A DNA stretch of 64,000 nt from Chitinophagaceae bacterium (GTDB taxonomy: Bacteria > Bacteroidota > Bacteroidia > Chitinophagales > Chitinophagaceae), in the NCBI GenBank assembly GCA_004028795.1, contig SAIW01000006.1, forward strand, positions 124,001 to 188,000, written 5' to 3'. How positions within the stretch are numbered: position 1 is the first letter of the stretch; every line of letters begins with the position of its first letter. The notes below the pieces were generated by a model. It made no database searches. It saw nothing but the letters and a program-made list of their open reading frames with translations, and was not told where the DNA came from. This document shows, piece after piece, positions 35,057 through 43,374 of this stretch. A program made the position numbers and the translations under genes.

Positions 35057-35842
35057 TTATTTACCTTTTAAATTTGGGTGAGGGGCAGGAACTGTATTAG
35101 GACCTTCTTCAGTTGTTCCCTGCAAATCAATAGTATTAGCATCACCACTTCCACCATCATAGCTGAAAATAAATCTGCTTTCAGCAATACCTTGTTTTTC
35201 AACTAAGTATTTAATAACTGCATTAACTCTTTCCCAAGCTAATTGCTGAGCAGCTTTACTTGCAGCAGGGTGACCGATAACTTTTACTTTACAATCAGGA
35301 TTTGCTTTGATTTTATCAGCAGCGGCATCTAATAATTTTTTTGAAGCTGCACTTAAAGTAGCACCGCTTTTAAATTGTACACTTGGCAAATCTGAAACAT
35401 TGCAAACCGGTTTTGCTGGTTCAGCTGGTTTCCAATTAGCCAACATATCTTTAATTTCTTTGCAACATGCAGGCTCAGGGCATTTACCAACACCATCAGC
35501 ATTTACAGGAAAACAACTTTGCGGAGTTAATAATTCTTTATCTCTATAATCAGGAACACCATCACCATCGGTATCTTTTGCACGACCGTGGCTATCTACA
35601 GGAGCACCTGCGGGTGTATTGGGTTCTAAATCAAATTGGTCTGTAATACCATCGCCATCAGCATCAGGTAAAACAACTTTTGGCAATTTCATGTGCTTAG
35701 GTGAGTTTAACTCATTGTAAGCATAATTATTAGGGTTAAGCCACCATAATGGCTGAACTCTGTTCTTTTTTGTTTGAGCAAAAGAGGCAACGCTGATAAA
35801 ACTTACGAAGCCTAAGATTAACAAGTATTTTTTATTAAGCAT
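35057..35842 (-). CDS. OmpA-like protein with thrombospondin type-3 repeats
   Basis: Periplasm-facing, peptidoglycan-binding protein. Signal peptide 1-22 (SFAQ). Residues 58-100 contain two calcium-type repeats (DADGDGITDQFD and DTDGDGVPDYRD). The C-terminal OmpA domain spans about 150-245, with VQFKSGATLSAASKKLLDAAADKI and QLAWERVNAVIKYL. No N-terminal beta-barrel is present, so its membrane link is unclear; it may pair with the barrel protein encoded 42 bases upstream. Length 261. Confidence 0.88.
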   Translation of the reverse strand: MLNKKYLLILGFVSFISVASFAQTKKNRVQPLWWLNPNNYAYNELNSPKHMKLPKVVLPDADGDGITDQFDLEPNTPAGAPVDSHGRAKDTDGDGVPDYRDKELLTPQSCFPVNADGVGKCPEPACCKEIKDMLANWKPAEPAKPVCNVSDLPSVQFKSGATLSAASKKLLDAAADKIKANPDCKVKVIGHPAASKAAQQLAWERVNAVIKYLVEKQGIAESRFIFSYDGGSGDANTIDLQGTTEEGPNTVPAPHPNLKGK

Positions 35843-35884
35843 ATTTCAGTTTTTAATAGTTATAAATGTAGTTACTATTAGATA

Positions 35885-36685
35885 TTATAGTACAATGTTT
35901 ACATGTAAAGTTGATAAACTATAAATGTCTTTAGCGTTACCTGGAATAGCGTTACCATCTAAATAATCATTATAAAATAAAGGAACCACAAATTTTTGTT
36001 CAGCACCTAAACTTATTTTATTGCTTAATTTAAATGAAAAACCGGCACCTACATTATAAGCGTGCAATAATGACCAACCCTTACGACCATTAACTGTATT
36101 GCCGCCAAAAGTTCCTAATAAATTGGATTGCGGAAAGTATAGGATGTGGTATGAACCATCAGCCCTTATTGTTTGAACTTGGGTTGCTACAATTGTGTAA
36201 CCACCTAACAAATACCAATCTGCTTTGGGGTTAGCTCTGTAATAGCTTAGTGCGTTTAATGAAGCAATAACATCAACACCCAACATATGTGTTAAAGATT
36301 TTGAAGCTACAGTATTATATTGATGAGGTATTGAAATAACTGCACCGGTATAAGATGGTCTCAACGATATAACGTGACCTATTGCTTTTCTCAAAGCTAT
36401 ACTACCTGTAATTCCACCGTTATACCCGCCTGTTAGAATTGATTTATCTCCAATAACCATACCGTTACCAACACTTAAGCTTAATTCCCAACTATTACGA
36501 GGTTTTGGAGGATAGGGAAATGAATTATTTAAGAATTCATTGTATTGAGGCATTTTTTTAGTTGGAACAACAGAACTGTCTCTCCAGTTCCATCCCCAAT
36601 CTGTTGTTGTTTGAGCAGAGCTGCTTGATTGAAAAACAAATACAGCCAATGCCACTAACATAATTTTTTGCATTTTGCTTGCCAT
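35885..36685 (-). CDS. Outer-membrane beta-barrel protein
   Basis: Signal peptide about 1-25 (SSSAQ), then about 240 residues with alternating amphipathic beta strands and aromatic girdles, ending in a hydrophobic strand STLHVNIVL, as expected for an outer-membrane barrel of the OmpW/OmpA-N type. No specific family recognised. Its neighbour downstream is the OmpA-like protein lacking a barrel; separate genes for barrel and OmpA domain are plausible partners. Confidence 0.8.
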   Translation of the reverse strand: MASKMQKIMLVALAVFVFQSSSSAQTTTDWGWNWRDSSVVPTKKMPQYNEFLNNSFPYPPKPRNSWELSLSVGNGMVIGDKSILTGGYNGGITGSIALRKAIGHVISLRPSYTGAVISIPHQYNTVASKSLTHMLGVDVIASLNALSYYRANPKADWYLLGGYTIVATQVQTIRADGSYHILYFPQSNLLGTFGGNTVNGRKGWSLLHAYNVGAGFSFKLSNKISLGAEQKFVVPLFYNDYLDGNAIPGNAKDIYSLSTLHVNIVL

Positions 36686-36872
36686 AGCTTTTATTTAAGG
36701 TTAATAGATTGCTAAAGATTTATCGAAAATTCGTGCCAAAAGTATTAACAAAACATTGAATCAACAACAAAAAATAATTTTTTTCAATACCTATTTGACA
36801 GAGAATTAACACTAAACGTTGCTTTTTATATTTTATTGCTTGCCATTTCTATTATTATATTGCAACAGTTTT

Positions 36873-37835
36873 ATGAATGCAGCCAGCAATATTTTAGCCA
36901 AAGAATTAAAAGCGTTTGAACAACACTTTAGTGATGCTGTAAAAAGCCGTGTTTCTCTGCTTGATAGGATAATGAAATATATTGTTAAGCGAAAAGGAAA
37001 GCAACTTAGACCCATGTTTGTTTTGTTGAGTGCTAAATTGGGCGGGGAAGTAACCATTTCATCTTACAGAGCAGCTTCTTTAATAGAATTGGTACACACT
37101 ACATCGTTGGTGCATGATGATGTAGTGGATGATGCCGAAGAACGAAGGGGCTTTTTTTCATTGAACGCTCTCTGGAAAAATAAAATTGCAGTTTTAGTTG
37201 GCGATTATTTACTGAGTAAGGGCTTACTTTTAGCAATAACCAATAAAGACTTTAAAGTATTACAAATACTGTCTGATGCTGTAAGGCAAATGAGCGAGGG
37301 TGAGTTACTGCAGTTAGAGAAATCCCGGAAACTGAATTTGAATGAAGATGTTTACTATGAAATAATTAAAGGCAAAACAGCCTCTCTGCTTGCTTCTTGT
37401 TGTGCAGCAGGGGCTACTACTACTTTTGACGATGATACTATTGTTGAAAAAATGAGATTGTTTGGTGAAAAAACAGGTATGGCTTTTCAGATTAAAGACG
37501 ATTTGTTTGACTATGGCAATGCTAATATAGGTAAACCTACCGGTAATGATATTAAAGAAAAAAAGCTAACGCTTCCGTTAATTTATACTTTGAATAACTG
37601 CGATGCGGCTACAAAAAAGGAAATTATTTATATTGTAAAAAATAAGAATACTGATAAAGAAAAAGTTGCTTATGTAATTGACCAGGTTAAAAAAACCGGC
37701 GGTATTGATTATGCTACTAAAAAAATGTTTGCCTTTAGAGACGAAGCTTTACAAATATTGCACGAATTCCCAAAAACAGATGTGCGGGATGCTTTAGAAG
37801 AATTGGTAAGATATACCACAGACCGTAACTATTAA
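36873..37835 (+). CDS. Trans-polyprenyl diphosphate synthase
   Basis: Head-to-tail prenyl transferase, likely making the long isoprenoid side chain of menaquinone (octaprenyl/heptaprenyl type). First Asp-rich motif DDVVDD at about 82-87, second DDLFD in FQIKDDLFDYGN near 208, and the GKxxASL lid motif as GKTASLLASC. I set the start at 36873 (320 residues), where homology begins; an upstream ATG at 36819 adds a hydrophobic non-conserved segment. Chain length cannot be decided by eye. Confidence 0.93.
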   Translation: MNAASNILAKELKAFEQHFSDAVKSRVSLLDRIMKYIVKRKGKQLRPMFVLLSAKLGGEVTISSYRAASLIELVHTTSLVHDDVVDDAEERRGFFSLNALWKNKIAVLVGDYLLSKGLLLAITNKDFKVLQILSDAVRQMSEGELLQLEKSRKLNLNEDVYYEIIKGKTASLLASCCAAGATTTFDDDTIVEKMRLFGEKTGMAFQIKDDLFDYGNANIGKPTGNDIKEKKLTLPLIYTLNNCDAATKKEIIYIVKNKNTDKEKVAYVIDQVKKTGGIDYATKKMFAFRDEALQILHEFPKTDVRDALEELVRYTTDRNY

Positions 37836-37861
37836 TCCTTTATTTTCATTGCTGAATTTTT

Positions 37862-37900
37862 TGTTGCCGTATAAGTGTGCGACGCAACAATAGCTTAATG
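37862..37900 (+). repeat. GTGCGACGC leader element, upstream of recJ
   Basis: Core GTATAAGTGTGCGACGCAAC followed by AATAGCTTAATGC; sense with recJ and about 30 bases before its start. AAAGCTTAGTACC that follows also occurs before ftsQ in similar form. Confidence 0.65.
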
Positions 37901-37930
37901 CTTAGTCAAAAGCTTAGTACCAAATAATCA

Positions 37931-39628
37931 ATGCAAAAACGCTGGAACATACTAAAATCTGATAGGGAAACTGTAAAAGCATTACAAAATGCTTTGAAGA
38001 TTAATGAAACAATTTGTAAAATTTTGGTTGAGCGTAAGATTGATGATTTTGAAAAAGCTAAAAATTATTTTCGCCCACAATTAACGCACCTGCACAGCCC
38101 CTGGTTGATGAAGGATATGCATAAAGCCGTTGAAAGGATTTCAAAAGCAATTGCAGGCAATGAAAAAATTTTAGTTTTTGGTGATTATGATGTTGACGGA
38201 ACAACAAGCGTTGCCAGTATGTATCAGTTCTTGCGGAAGATTTTCCCCAATGTAGACTATTATATACCCCATAGATACAAAGAGGGTTATGGTGTAAGTA
38301 AATTAGGGATAGATTTTGCAAAAGAAAATGGCATATCACTTATTATTTCTTTAGACTGTGGAATTAAAAGTGTTGAACTGATTGCTTACGCTAAACAATT
38401 GGGAATTGATTTTATTGTTTGCGACCATCACTTACCTGATAATGAACTTCCCGATGCAGTTGCTATTTTAAATGCCAAACAAAAAGATTGTACTTATCCA
38501 TACAAAGAATTATGCGGTTGTGGTGTAGGTTTTAAGTTAATGCAAGCCCTTGCAGAACATTATCAACTATCGGCAGAAAGTTATCTGCAATATTTAGATT
38601 TAGTTGCAACAGCTATTGCCGCAGATATTGTTCCTATTACCGGAGAAAACAGGGTATTGGCTTTTTACGGTTTAGAAAAAGTAAATACTAATCCCAATGC
38701 AGGCATAAAAGCACTGATGCATTTAGCAGCTTTACAAAAGCAAATAACAATCGGCAATTTAGTTTTTGTAATTGCACCCAGAGTTAATGCAGCAGGAAGA
38801 ATGGATGATGCTAAAAAAGCTGTTCAATTATTTATTGAAGAGGATTTTGCTAAAGCATTGCACTATGCAGAAATGCTGCACAGCGATAACAGCGACAGAA
38901 AAGAAGCTGACAGCAATATTACTGAAGAAGCATTAGCCATAATTGAAGCAGATGCTGTACTTAGAAATAAAAAAACAACTGTTGTTTATCAAGAGCATTG
39001 GCATAAAGGTGTTGTAGGAATTGTAGCGAGCAGATTAATTGAAAAATATTATCGCCCCACAATTGTATTAACCAAGAGCGGTGATTATGTTGCAGGTAGT
39101 GCAAGAAGCGTTGCTGGTTTTAATTTATATGAAGCTGTACATGCCTGCCGGGAGCATTTATTGGGTTATGGCGGTCATTTTGCAGCAGCAGGAATGACTA
39201 TGCAAAAAGAAAATGTAGAAGCTTTTGCTGATGCATTTGAAAAAGTGGTTAGCGAAACAATTGCACCCGAATTATTAATACCGGAAATAATAATTGATGC
39301 TGAAGTTTCTTTTACAGACCTTACTTTATCATTTTACAATATCATAATGCAAATGGAGCCCTTTGGCCCCGAAAATATGCGACCTTTATTTATTGCAAGG
39401 AAAGTTTATAACACCGGTTTCAGTAAAATTGTTAAAGAGCAGCATGTCCGTTTTTCATTAATACAACATAATAAAACATTAATTGGCATTGGTTTTAATA
39501 TGGCAGCAAAATTTGATTTACTGCAAATGAACAAACCTATTGATGTTGTATTTACTTTAGACATGAATGAATGGAATGGTGAAAAGAGTCTTCAATTAAA
39601 AGTGATTGATTTTATATTGAGTGAATAA
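37931..39628 (+). CDS. recJ: Single-stranded-DNA exonuclease RecJ
   Basis: 5'-3' exonuclease acting on single-stranded DNA in recombination and repair. DHH phosphoesterase motifs: DYDVDG at 85-90 and VCDHHLPD with DHH at 165-167; the DHHA1 motif GYGGHFAAAGMT is near 415. The C-terminal OB-fold region follows. Length 565 is normal. Confidence 0.97.
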   Translation: MQKRWNILKSDRETVKALQNALKINETICKILVERKIDDFEKAKNYFRPQLTHLHSPWLMKDMHKAVERISKAIAGNEKILVFGDYDVDGTTSVASMYQFLRKIFPNVDYYIPHRYKEGYGVSKLGIDFAKENGISLIISLDCGIKSVELIAYAKQLGIDFIVCDHHLPDNELPDAVAILNAKQKDCTYPYKELCGCGVGFKLMQALAEHYQLSAESYLQYLDLVATAIAADIVPITGENRVLAFYGLEKVNTNPNAGIKALMHLAALQKQITIGNLVFVIAPRVNAAGRMDDAKKAVQLFIEEDFAKALHYAEMLHSDNSDRKEADSNITEEALAIIEADAVLRNKKTTVVYQEHWHKGVVGIVASRLIEKYYRPTIVLTKSGDYVAGSARSVAGFNLYEAVHACREHLLGYGGHFAAAGMTMQKENVEAFADAFEKVVSETIAPELLIPEIIIDAEVSFTDLTLSFYNIIMQMEPFGPENMRPLFIARKVYNTGFSKIVKEQHVRFSLIQHNKTLIGIGFNMAAKFDLLQMNKPIDVVFTLDMNEWNGEKSLQLKVIDFILSE

Positions 39629-39659
39629 ACTTAATATACAATTCCTAACCCTATAATTT

Positions 39660-40982
39660 ATGGATAAAAAGAATTATTACATTCAAATTAACCAAGAAAC
39701 TAAAGGCCCTTATGATTTGGATACTTTACAATTATTAAAACTGAATGGAAATACTTTAGTTTGGCATGAAGATGCTAAAACATGGGTGCTTGCTAAAAAT
39801 CACCCTGATTTTTTTGAAATATTATCCTTAAAGAAAAATAAAAAAAAGAGTAAGACAGTTTTAATCGTTTTAGGTATTGTTACATTATTAGTAATATTAT
39901 TTTTCACATATAAGGGTAAGAATAAACAATCAGTGTTGCCTTCATATAGTAATCAGGAGCTTTATCAGCAATTTTCAGGAGGGGTAGTTCTGATAAAAAA
40001 TAAATTTATTTTCAGAGTTACTATTGGCGACAAAGTCTTCTTTTTCAATCATTTTGAATCAATTGATGACTTTACCTATGTAGATGGATTAACCGAAGAT
40101 AGCTTGAAAGCAGTAAGAGCAGCTGAATATATAGAGGGTACCGGTTTTTTTATAAGCAAAGACGGCAAGATACTTACCAATAGACATGTTGCAGGTTTTG
40201 TACCCGCAAAAGAAGATTTATATGCTATTAAAGAAGCAGTTATTAAAGAACTCTCCGGTAGTATAAATAATGCTCATTTTAAAGATTCGCTACTACAATC
40301 TAAAAAACACAATGATTCTTTATTAGCTGTATTAAATAAAGACTCAGCTAATAATTTGGTTGCTATAACAGATTTGAAAGAAAAAATTGCAACACTTGAG
40401 AGTTTTTTAGAAGAAGATGGGGAATACGAAAAAACAACAATCGATTCAGCAGCTCTTGAAAATATTAAAATTAATAGCAACATAAGTGTGCAGAAAATAA
40501 CATTGTCGCTTAAAGCCTATCTCCAGGGTTCATCAGGAACTAATAGTTCTGAATCAATTTTATGCAATACTATTGCCATAAGCGACTTTGAGCCAGTTGA
40601 TTTAGCAATACTTCAAACGAAAACAAAGAATTTACCAGATACCAGTATCCACTTATTGAGCCTCAAAAGAATAAAACAAAATATCCCATCAACAATGAGT
40701 GAAAGATTAATTTTAATAGGATATAACAGAGGTAGTGAATTAGCTGAAACAACACAGGGATTACAAGCCCAATTAACAGAAGGTAAAGTAAGCCAAAACA
40801 ATGATGCCTATAAGTTGATGTATACAATACCTACCATGCCTGGTTCCAGCGGCTCTCCTGTATTTGATGAAAAAGGAAACATTGTTTCTGTAAATTTTGC
40901 CGGAATTATTAATACACAAAGCTTTAACTACGGTATACAAACTAAACAAATTAAATATTTTCTCGAGTCTAACGGGTTGTAA
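39660..40982 (+). CDS. Membrane-anchored trypsin-like protease with GYF_2 (DUF4339) domain
   Basis: Predicted serine protease facing the periplasm. Residues 5-50 are a GYF_2/DUF4339 domain (YYIQINQETKGPYDLDTLQL), a cytoplasmic peptide-binding type module; one membrane segment is at about 66-84. The protease domain has His176 (ILTNRHVAGF), Asp314 (EPVDLAIL) and Ser397 (PGSSGSPVFD). About 135 residues lie between His and Asp, more than in typical HtrA-like enzymes, and include a helical, coiled-coil-like stretch (about 185-255). No PDZ domain. The substrate is unknown. Confidence 0.8.
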   Translation: MDKKNYYIQINQETKGPYDLDTLQLLKLNGNTLVWHEDAKTWVLAKNHPDFFEILSLKKNKKKSKTVLIVLGIVTLLVILFFTYKGKNKQSVLPSYSNQELYQQFSGGVVLIKNKFIFRVTIGDKVFFFNHFESIDDFTYVDGLTEDSLKAVRAAEYIEGTGFFISKDGKILTNRHVAGFVPAKEDLYAIKEAVIKELSGSINNAHFKDSLLQSKKHNDSLLAVLNKDSANNLVAITDLKEKIATLESFLEEDGEYEKTTIDSAALENIKINSNISVQKITLSLKAYLQGSSGTNSSESILCNTIAISDFEPVDLAILQTKTKNLPDTSIHLLSLKRIKQNIPSTMSERLILIGYNRGSELAETTQGLQAQLTEGKVSQNNDAYKLMYTIPTMPGSSGSPVFDEKGNIVSVNFAGIINTQSFNYGIQTKQIKYFLESNGL

Positions 40983-41004
40983 GCCCCACAAAAAGTGAGG
41001 CTTT
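40982..41004. terminator. Weak hairpin between convergent protease and htpG genes
   Basis: AGCCCCAC / GTGAGGCT with a 5-base loop and one mismatch (a G-U pair on the minus strand). The following T run is short on both strands, so its strength is uncertain. Confidence 0.4.
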
Positions 41005-41023
41005 ACATCATTAAAAAAATTAT

Positions 41024-42943
41024 CTAAGCGACTACCGTCTTCTTTTCTTCCTGCATTAAAGAAACACTTCTGTTAATGAAGTTGGTTAAATCGGCACCTT
41101 TCAACAAACCTTGAGAAAGTAGTGCTAAATCAGCCAGATTTCTTATTTGTTTTTCTTTCTTTTCAACATCTGCTTCTTTTAATAAAGTTTGATAGATGCT
41201 ATGGTTTCCATTAACGGTTAATGTTACTTCATCGGGCATGTTTGCATAAAAAGCCATCATACCGCCACCGGCAGCACCCATATCCTTCATTCTACGCATA
41301 AACTCCGGTCTTGTTGCTACTACCGGTGCAGCTTCTTTACTTAAACCTTTTACTTCAACAGTAATGTGTAAATCAGCTGCAGGGAATTCAAATAATTTCT
41401 TCAGTTCTTCGCTTTCGCTTTTGCTTAAAACGCTTTCGCTGCTTTCCTGTTTATCAATTAAATTATCAACTATATCTGCATCAACACGAACGAAAGAAGC
41501 ATTCTCCCATTTCATCTCCATATTATTAATGAAAGCTGCATCTACTAAGGTTTCCATCTTAACAACAATATATCCTTTTGCTTGTGCTGCCTGAATATAG
41601 GCATCCTGCTGAACAGGATTGGTAGTGTAAATAATAACCTGCTTACCATCTTTATTTTTCTGTAAACTTTCAGTAGCAGTTTTATATTCTTCTAATGTAT
41701 AAAACTTTGCTACAGCTTTTTCTTCTGTTGTTCCATCTTCTTTAGTAATGGTAATAGTTTCTTTTTTAGCAGCATCTTCCATTACTAAAAACTTATTAGC
41801 CTTTTCCAAAAACTTGTCATCCGTCATCATTCCGTACTTCACAAATAAGCCAAGGCTCTCCCATTTATTCTCAAACTCAGCTCTTTCATTACGAAAGATT
41901 TCTTCTAATTTATCTGCTACTTTTTTAGTAATGTGATTATTAATTTTCTTCACATTCGGATCGCCCTGTAAATAGCTTCTGCTAACATTCAACGGAATAT
42001 CCGGACTATCAATTACACCATGCAGCAACATTAAAAATTCAGGAACAATATCTTTCACTTCATCTGTTACAAAAACCTGATTGCTGTATAACTGAATTTT
42101 ATCTTTCTGAATTTCATAGCTCTGCTTAATTTTCGGGAAGTATAAAATTCCTGTTAAGTTGAACGGATAATCAACATTTAAGTGAATCCAGAACAGAGGT
42201 GTTTCGCTGAACGGATATAATTCTCGGTAAAATTTCTCGTAATCTTCTTTGGTTAATTCACTTGGTTTTTTAACCCAGATAGGATTGGTATTATTGATTG
42301 ATTTTTCTTCTTCCTCTTTTTTCTTTTCTTCTGCAACATCAGTAAAGTAAATCGGTATCGGTAAAAACTTACAGAACTTTTCCAATACTGCTTTTATTCT
42401 GCCCGCTTCTAAAAATTCTTTACTGTCTTCATTAATATGCAGAATAATTTTTGTACCGCGTTGTTTCTTCTCTACTTCATACAATTCAAATTCAGGGCTG
42501 CCATCGCAACTCCAGTAAACCGTCGCTGCATCTGCATTATAGCTTTGTGTTAATACTTCTACTTTTTCAGCCACCATAAAAGCACTGTAAAAGCCCAAAC
42601 CAAAATGCCCGATAATATTGGCATCTTTATACTTGTTTAAAAACTCTTCAGCACCGCTAAAAGCCACCTGATTCAAATATTTGTCAACCTCTTCTTTCGT
42701 CATACCCACACCACGGTCTTCAATGGTTAAGGTTTTTTCTTTAGCGTTTAAGCTTACATCAATTCTTAAATCGCCCAATTCACCTTTGGCTTCGCCGATA
42801 GAAGACAATGTTTTCAGCTTTTGGGTAGCATCGGTAGCGTTGCTTACTAATTCACGCAAAAAAATGTCATGTTCACTGTACAAGAACTTTTTAATAATGG
42901 GAAAAATGTTTTCTGTACTAACTCTGATTTGCCCTTTTTGCAT
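41024..42943 (-). CDS. htpG: Chaperone HtpG (Hsp90)
   Basis: Cytoplasmic ATP-dependent chaperone. GHKL ATP-binding motifs are seen in FLRELVSNATDATQKL (about 26-41), DRGVGMTKEEV and GHFGLGFYSAFMVA; the middle domain has NVSRSYLQGDPNVKKI. Length 639 compares with 624 in E. coli. A GTGCGACGC leader element lies directly upstream of the start. Confidence 0.97.
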   Translation of the reverse strand: MQKGQIRVSTENIFPIIKKFLYSEHDIFLRELVSNATDATQKLKTLSSIGEAKGELGDLRIDVSLNAKEKTLTIEDRGVGMTKEEVDKYLNQVAFSGAEEFLNKYKDANIIGHFGLGFYSAFMVAEKVEVLTQSYNADAATVYWSCDGSPEFELYEVEKKQRGTKIILHINEDSKEFLEAGRIKAVLEKFCKFLPIPIYFTDVAEEKKKEEEEKSINNTNPIWVKKPSELTKEDYEKFYRELYPFSETPLFWIHLNVDYPFNLTGILYFPKIKQSYEIQKDKIQLYSNQVFVTDEVKDIVPEFLMLLHGVIDSPDIPLNVSRSYLQGDPNVKKINNHITKKVADKLEEIFRNERAEFENKWESLGLFVKYGMMTDDKFLEKANKFLVMEDAAKKETITITKEDGTTEEKAVAKFYTLEEYKTATESLQKNKDGKQVIIYTTNPVQQDAYIQAAQAKGYIVVKMETLVDAAFINNMEMKWENASFVRVDADIVDNLIDKQESSESVLSKSESEELKKLFEFPAADLHITVEVKGLSKEAAPVVATRPEFMRRMKDMGAAGGGMMAFYANMPDEVTLTVNGNHSIYQTLLKEADVEKKEKQIRNLADLALLSQGLLKGADLTNFINRSVSLMQEEKKTVVA

Positions 42944-42959
42944 AGTTTTTTATTTTGTT

Positions 42960-43017
42960 ACAAGCTTTAAATTAATAATGATACTGCCGTTGCGTCGCAC
43001 TCGTATACTGCAACAAG
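42960..43017 (-). repeat. GTGCGACGC leader element, upstream of htpG
   Basis: On the minus strand GTATACGAGTGCGACGCAAC, followed by AAGCTTGTAACAAAA; sense with htpG. Confidence 0.6.
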
Positions 43018-43109
43018 TATGGCGACAAATTTTCAAATAAAATACCAAAACTGTAATGCTGACAGGATGGCAAAGAAAAATGGCTTATGAAAGCATAAGA
43101 GTTTATTGG

Positions 43110-43346
43110 CTATTTTTTAGTTGTAGGGTCTGCAGCGATTAAGTGAAAAAAATAATCACAAGCCAATCCTTCATCATTAAATATTCTTAACCCCCTTTTT
43201 CTTCCGCGTTCACTGTAATAAACTTCCCATTGAAATTCATTTTGATTTATAGAATATGCTTCATTAGGCAAGCCTCCATCTAAAGAGTAAGAATGAGATG
43301 ATATACCTATTTCTTTTATTTTCTTTTCTAAATCTTTTAAATTCAT
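43110..43346 (-). CDS. Hypothetical 78-residue protein
   Basis: No assigned family. It has a short N-terminal helix, then a compact conserved-looking block: YSLDGGLPNEAYSI, WEVYYSERGRKRGLRIF and ACDYFFHLI. Similar short proteins are sometimes encoded near polymorphic toxins, where they could act as immunity factors, but no toxin gene is adjacent, so this is only a resemblance. It lies between htpG and the M14 peptidase on the same strand. Confidence 0.65.
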   Translation of the reverse strand: MNLKDLEKKIKEIGISSHSYSLDGGLPNEAYSINQNEFQWEVYYSERGRKRGLRIFNDEGLACDYFFHLIAADPTTKK

Positions 43347-43374
43347 ATCCTTGTTTATAAAAATAAAACAATTC

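Noticed and set aside
36819-36872. Upstream ATG for the polyprenyl synthase
   Set aside because: It adds a hydrophobic stretch not found in this cytoplasmic family; homology starts at the ATG at 36873.
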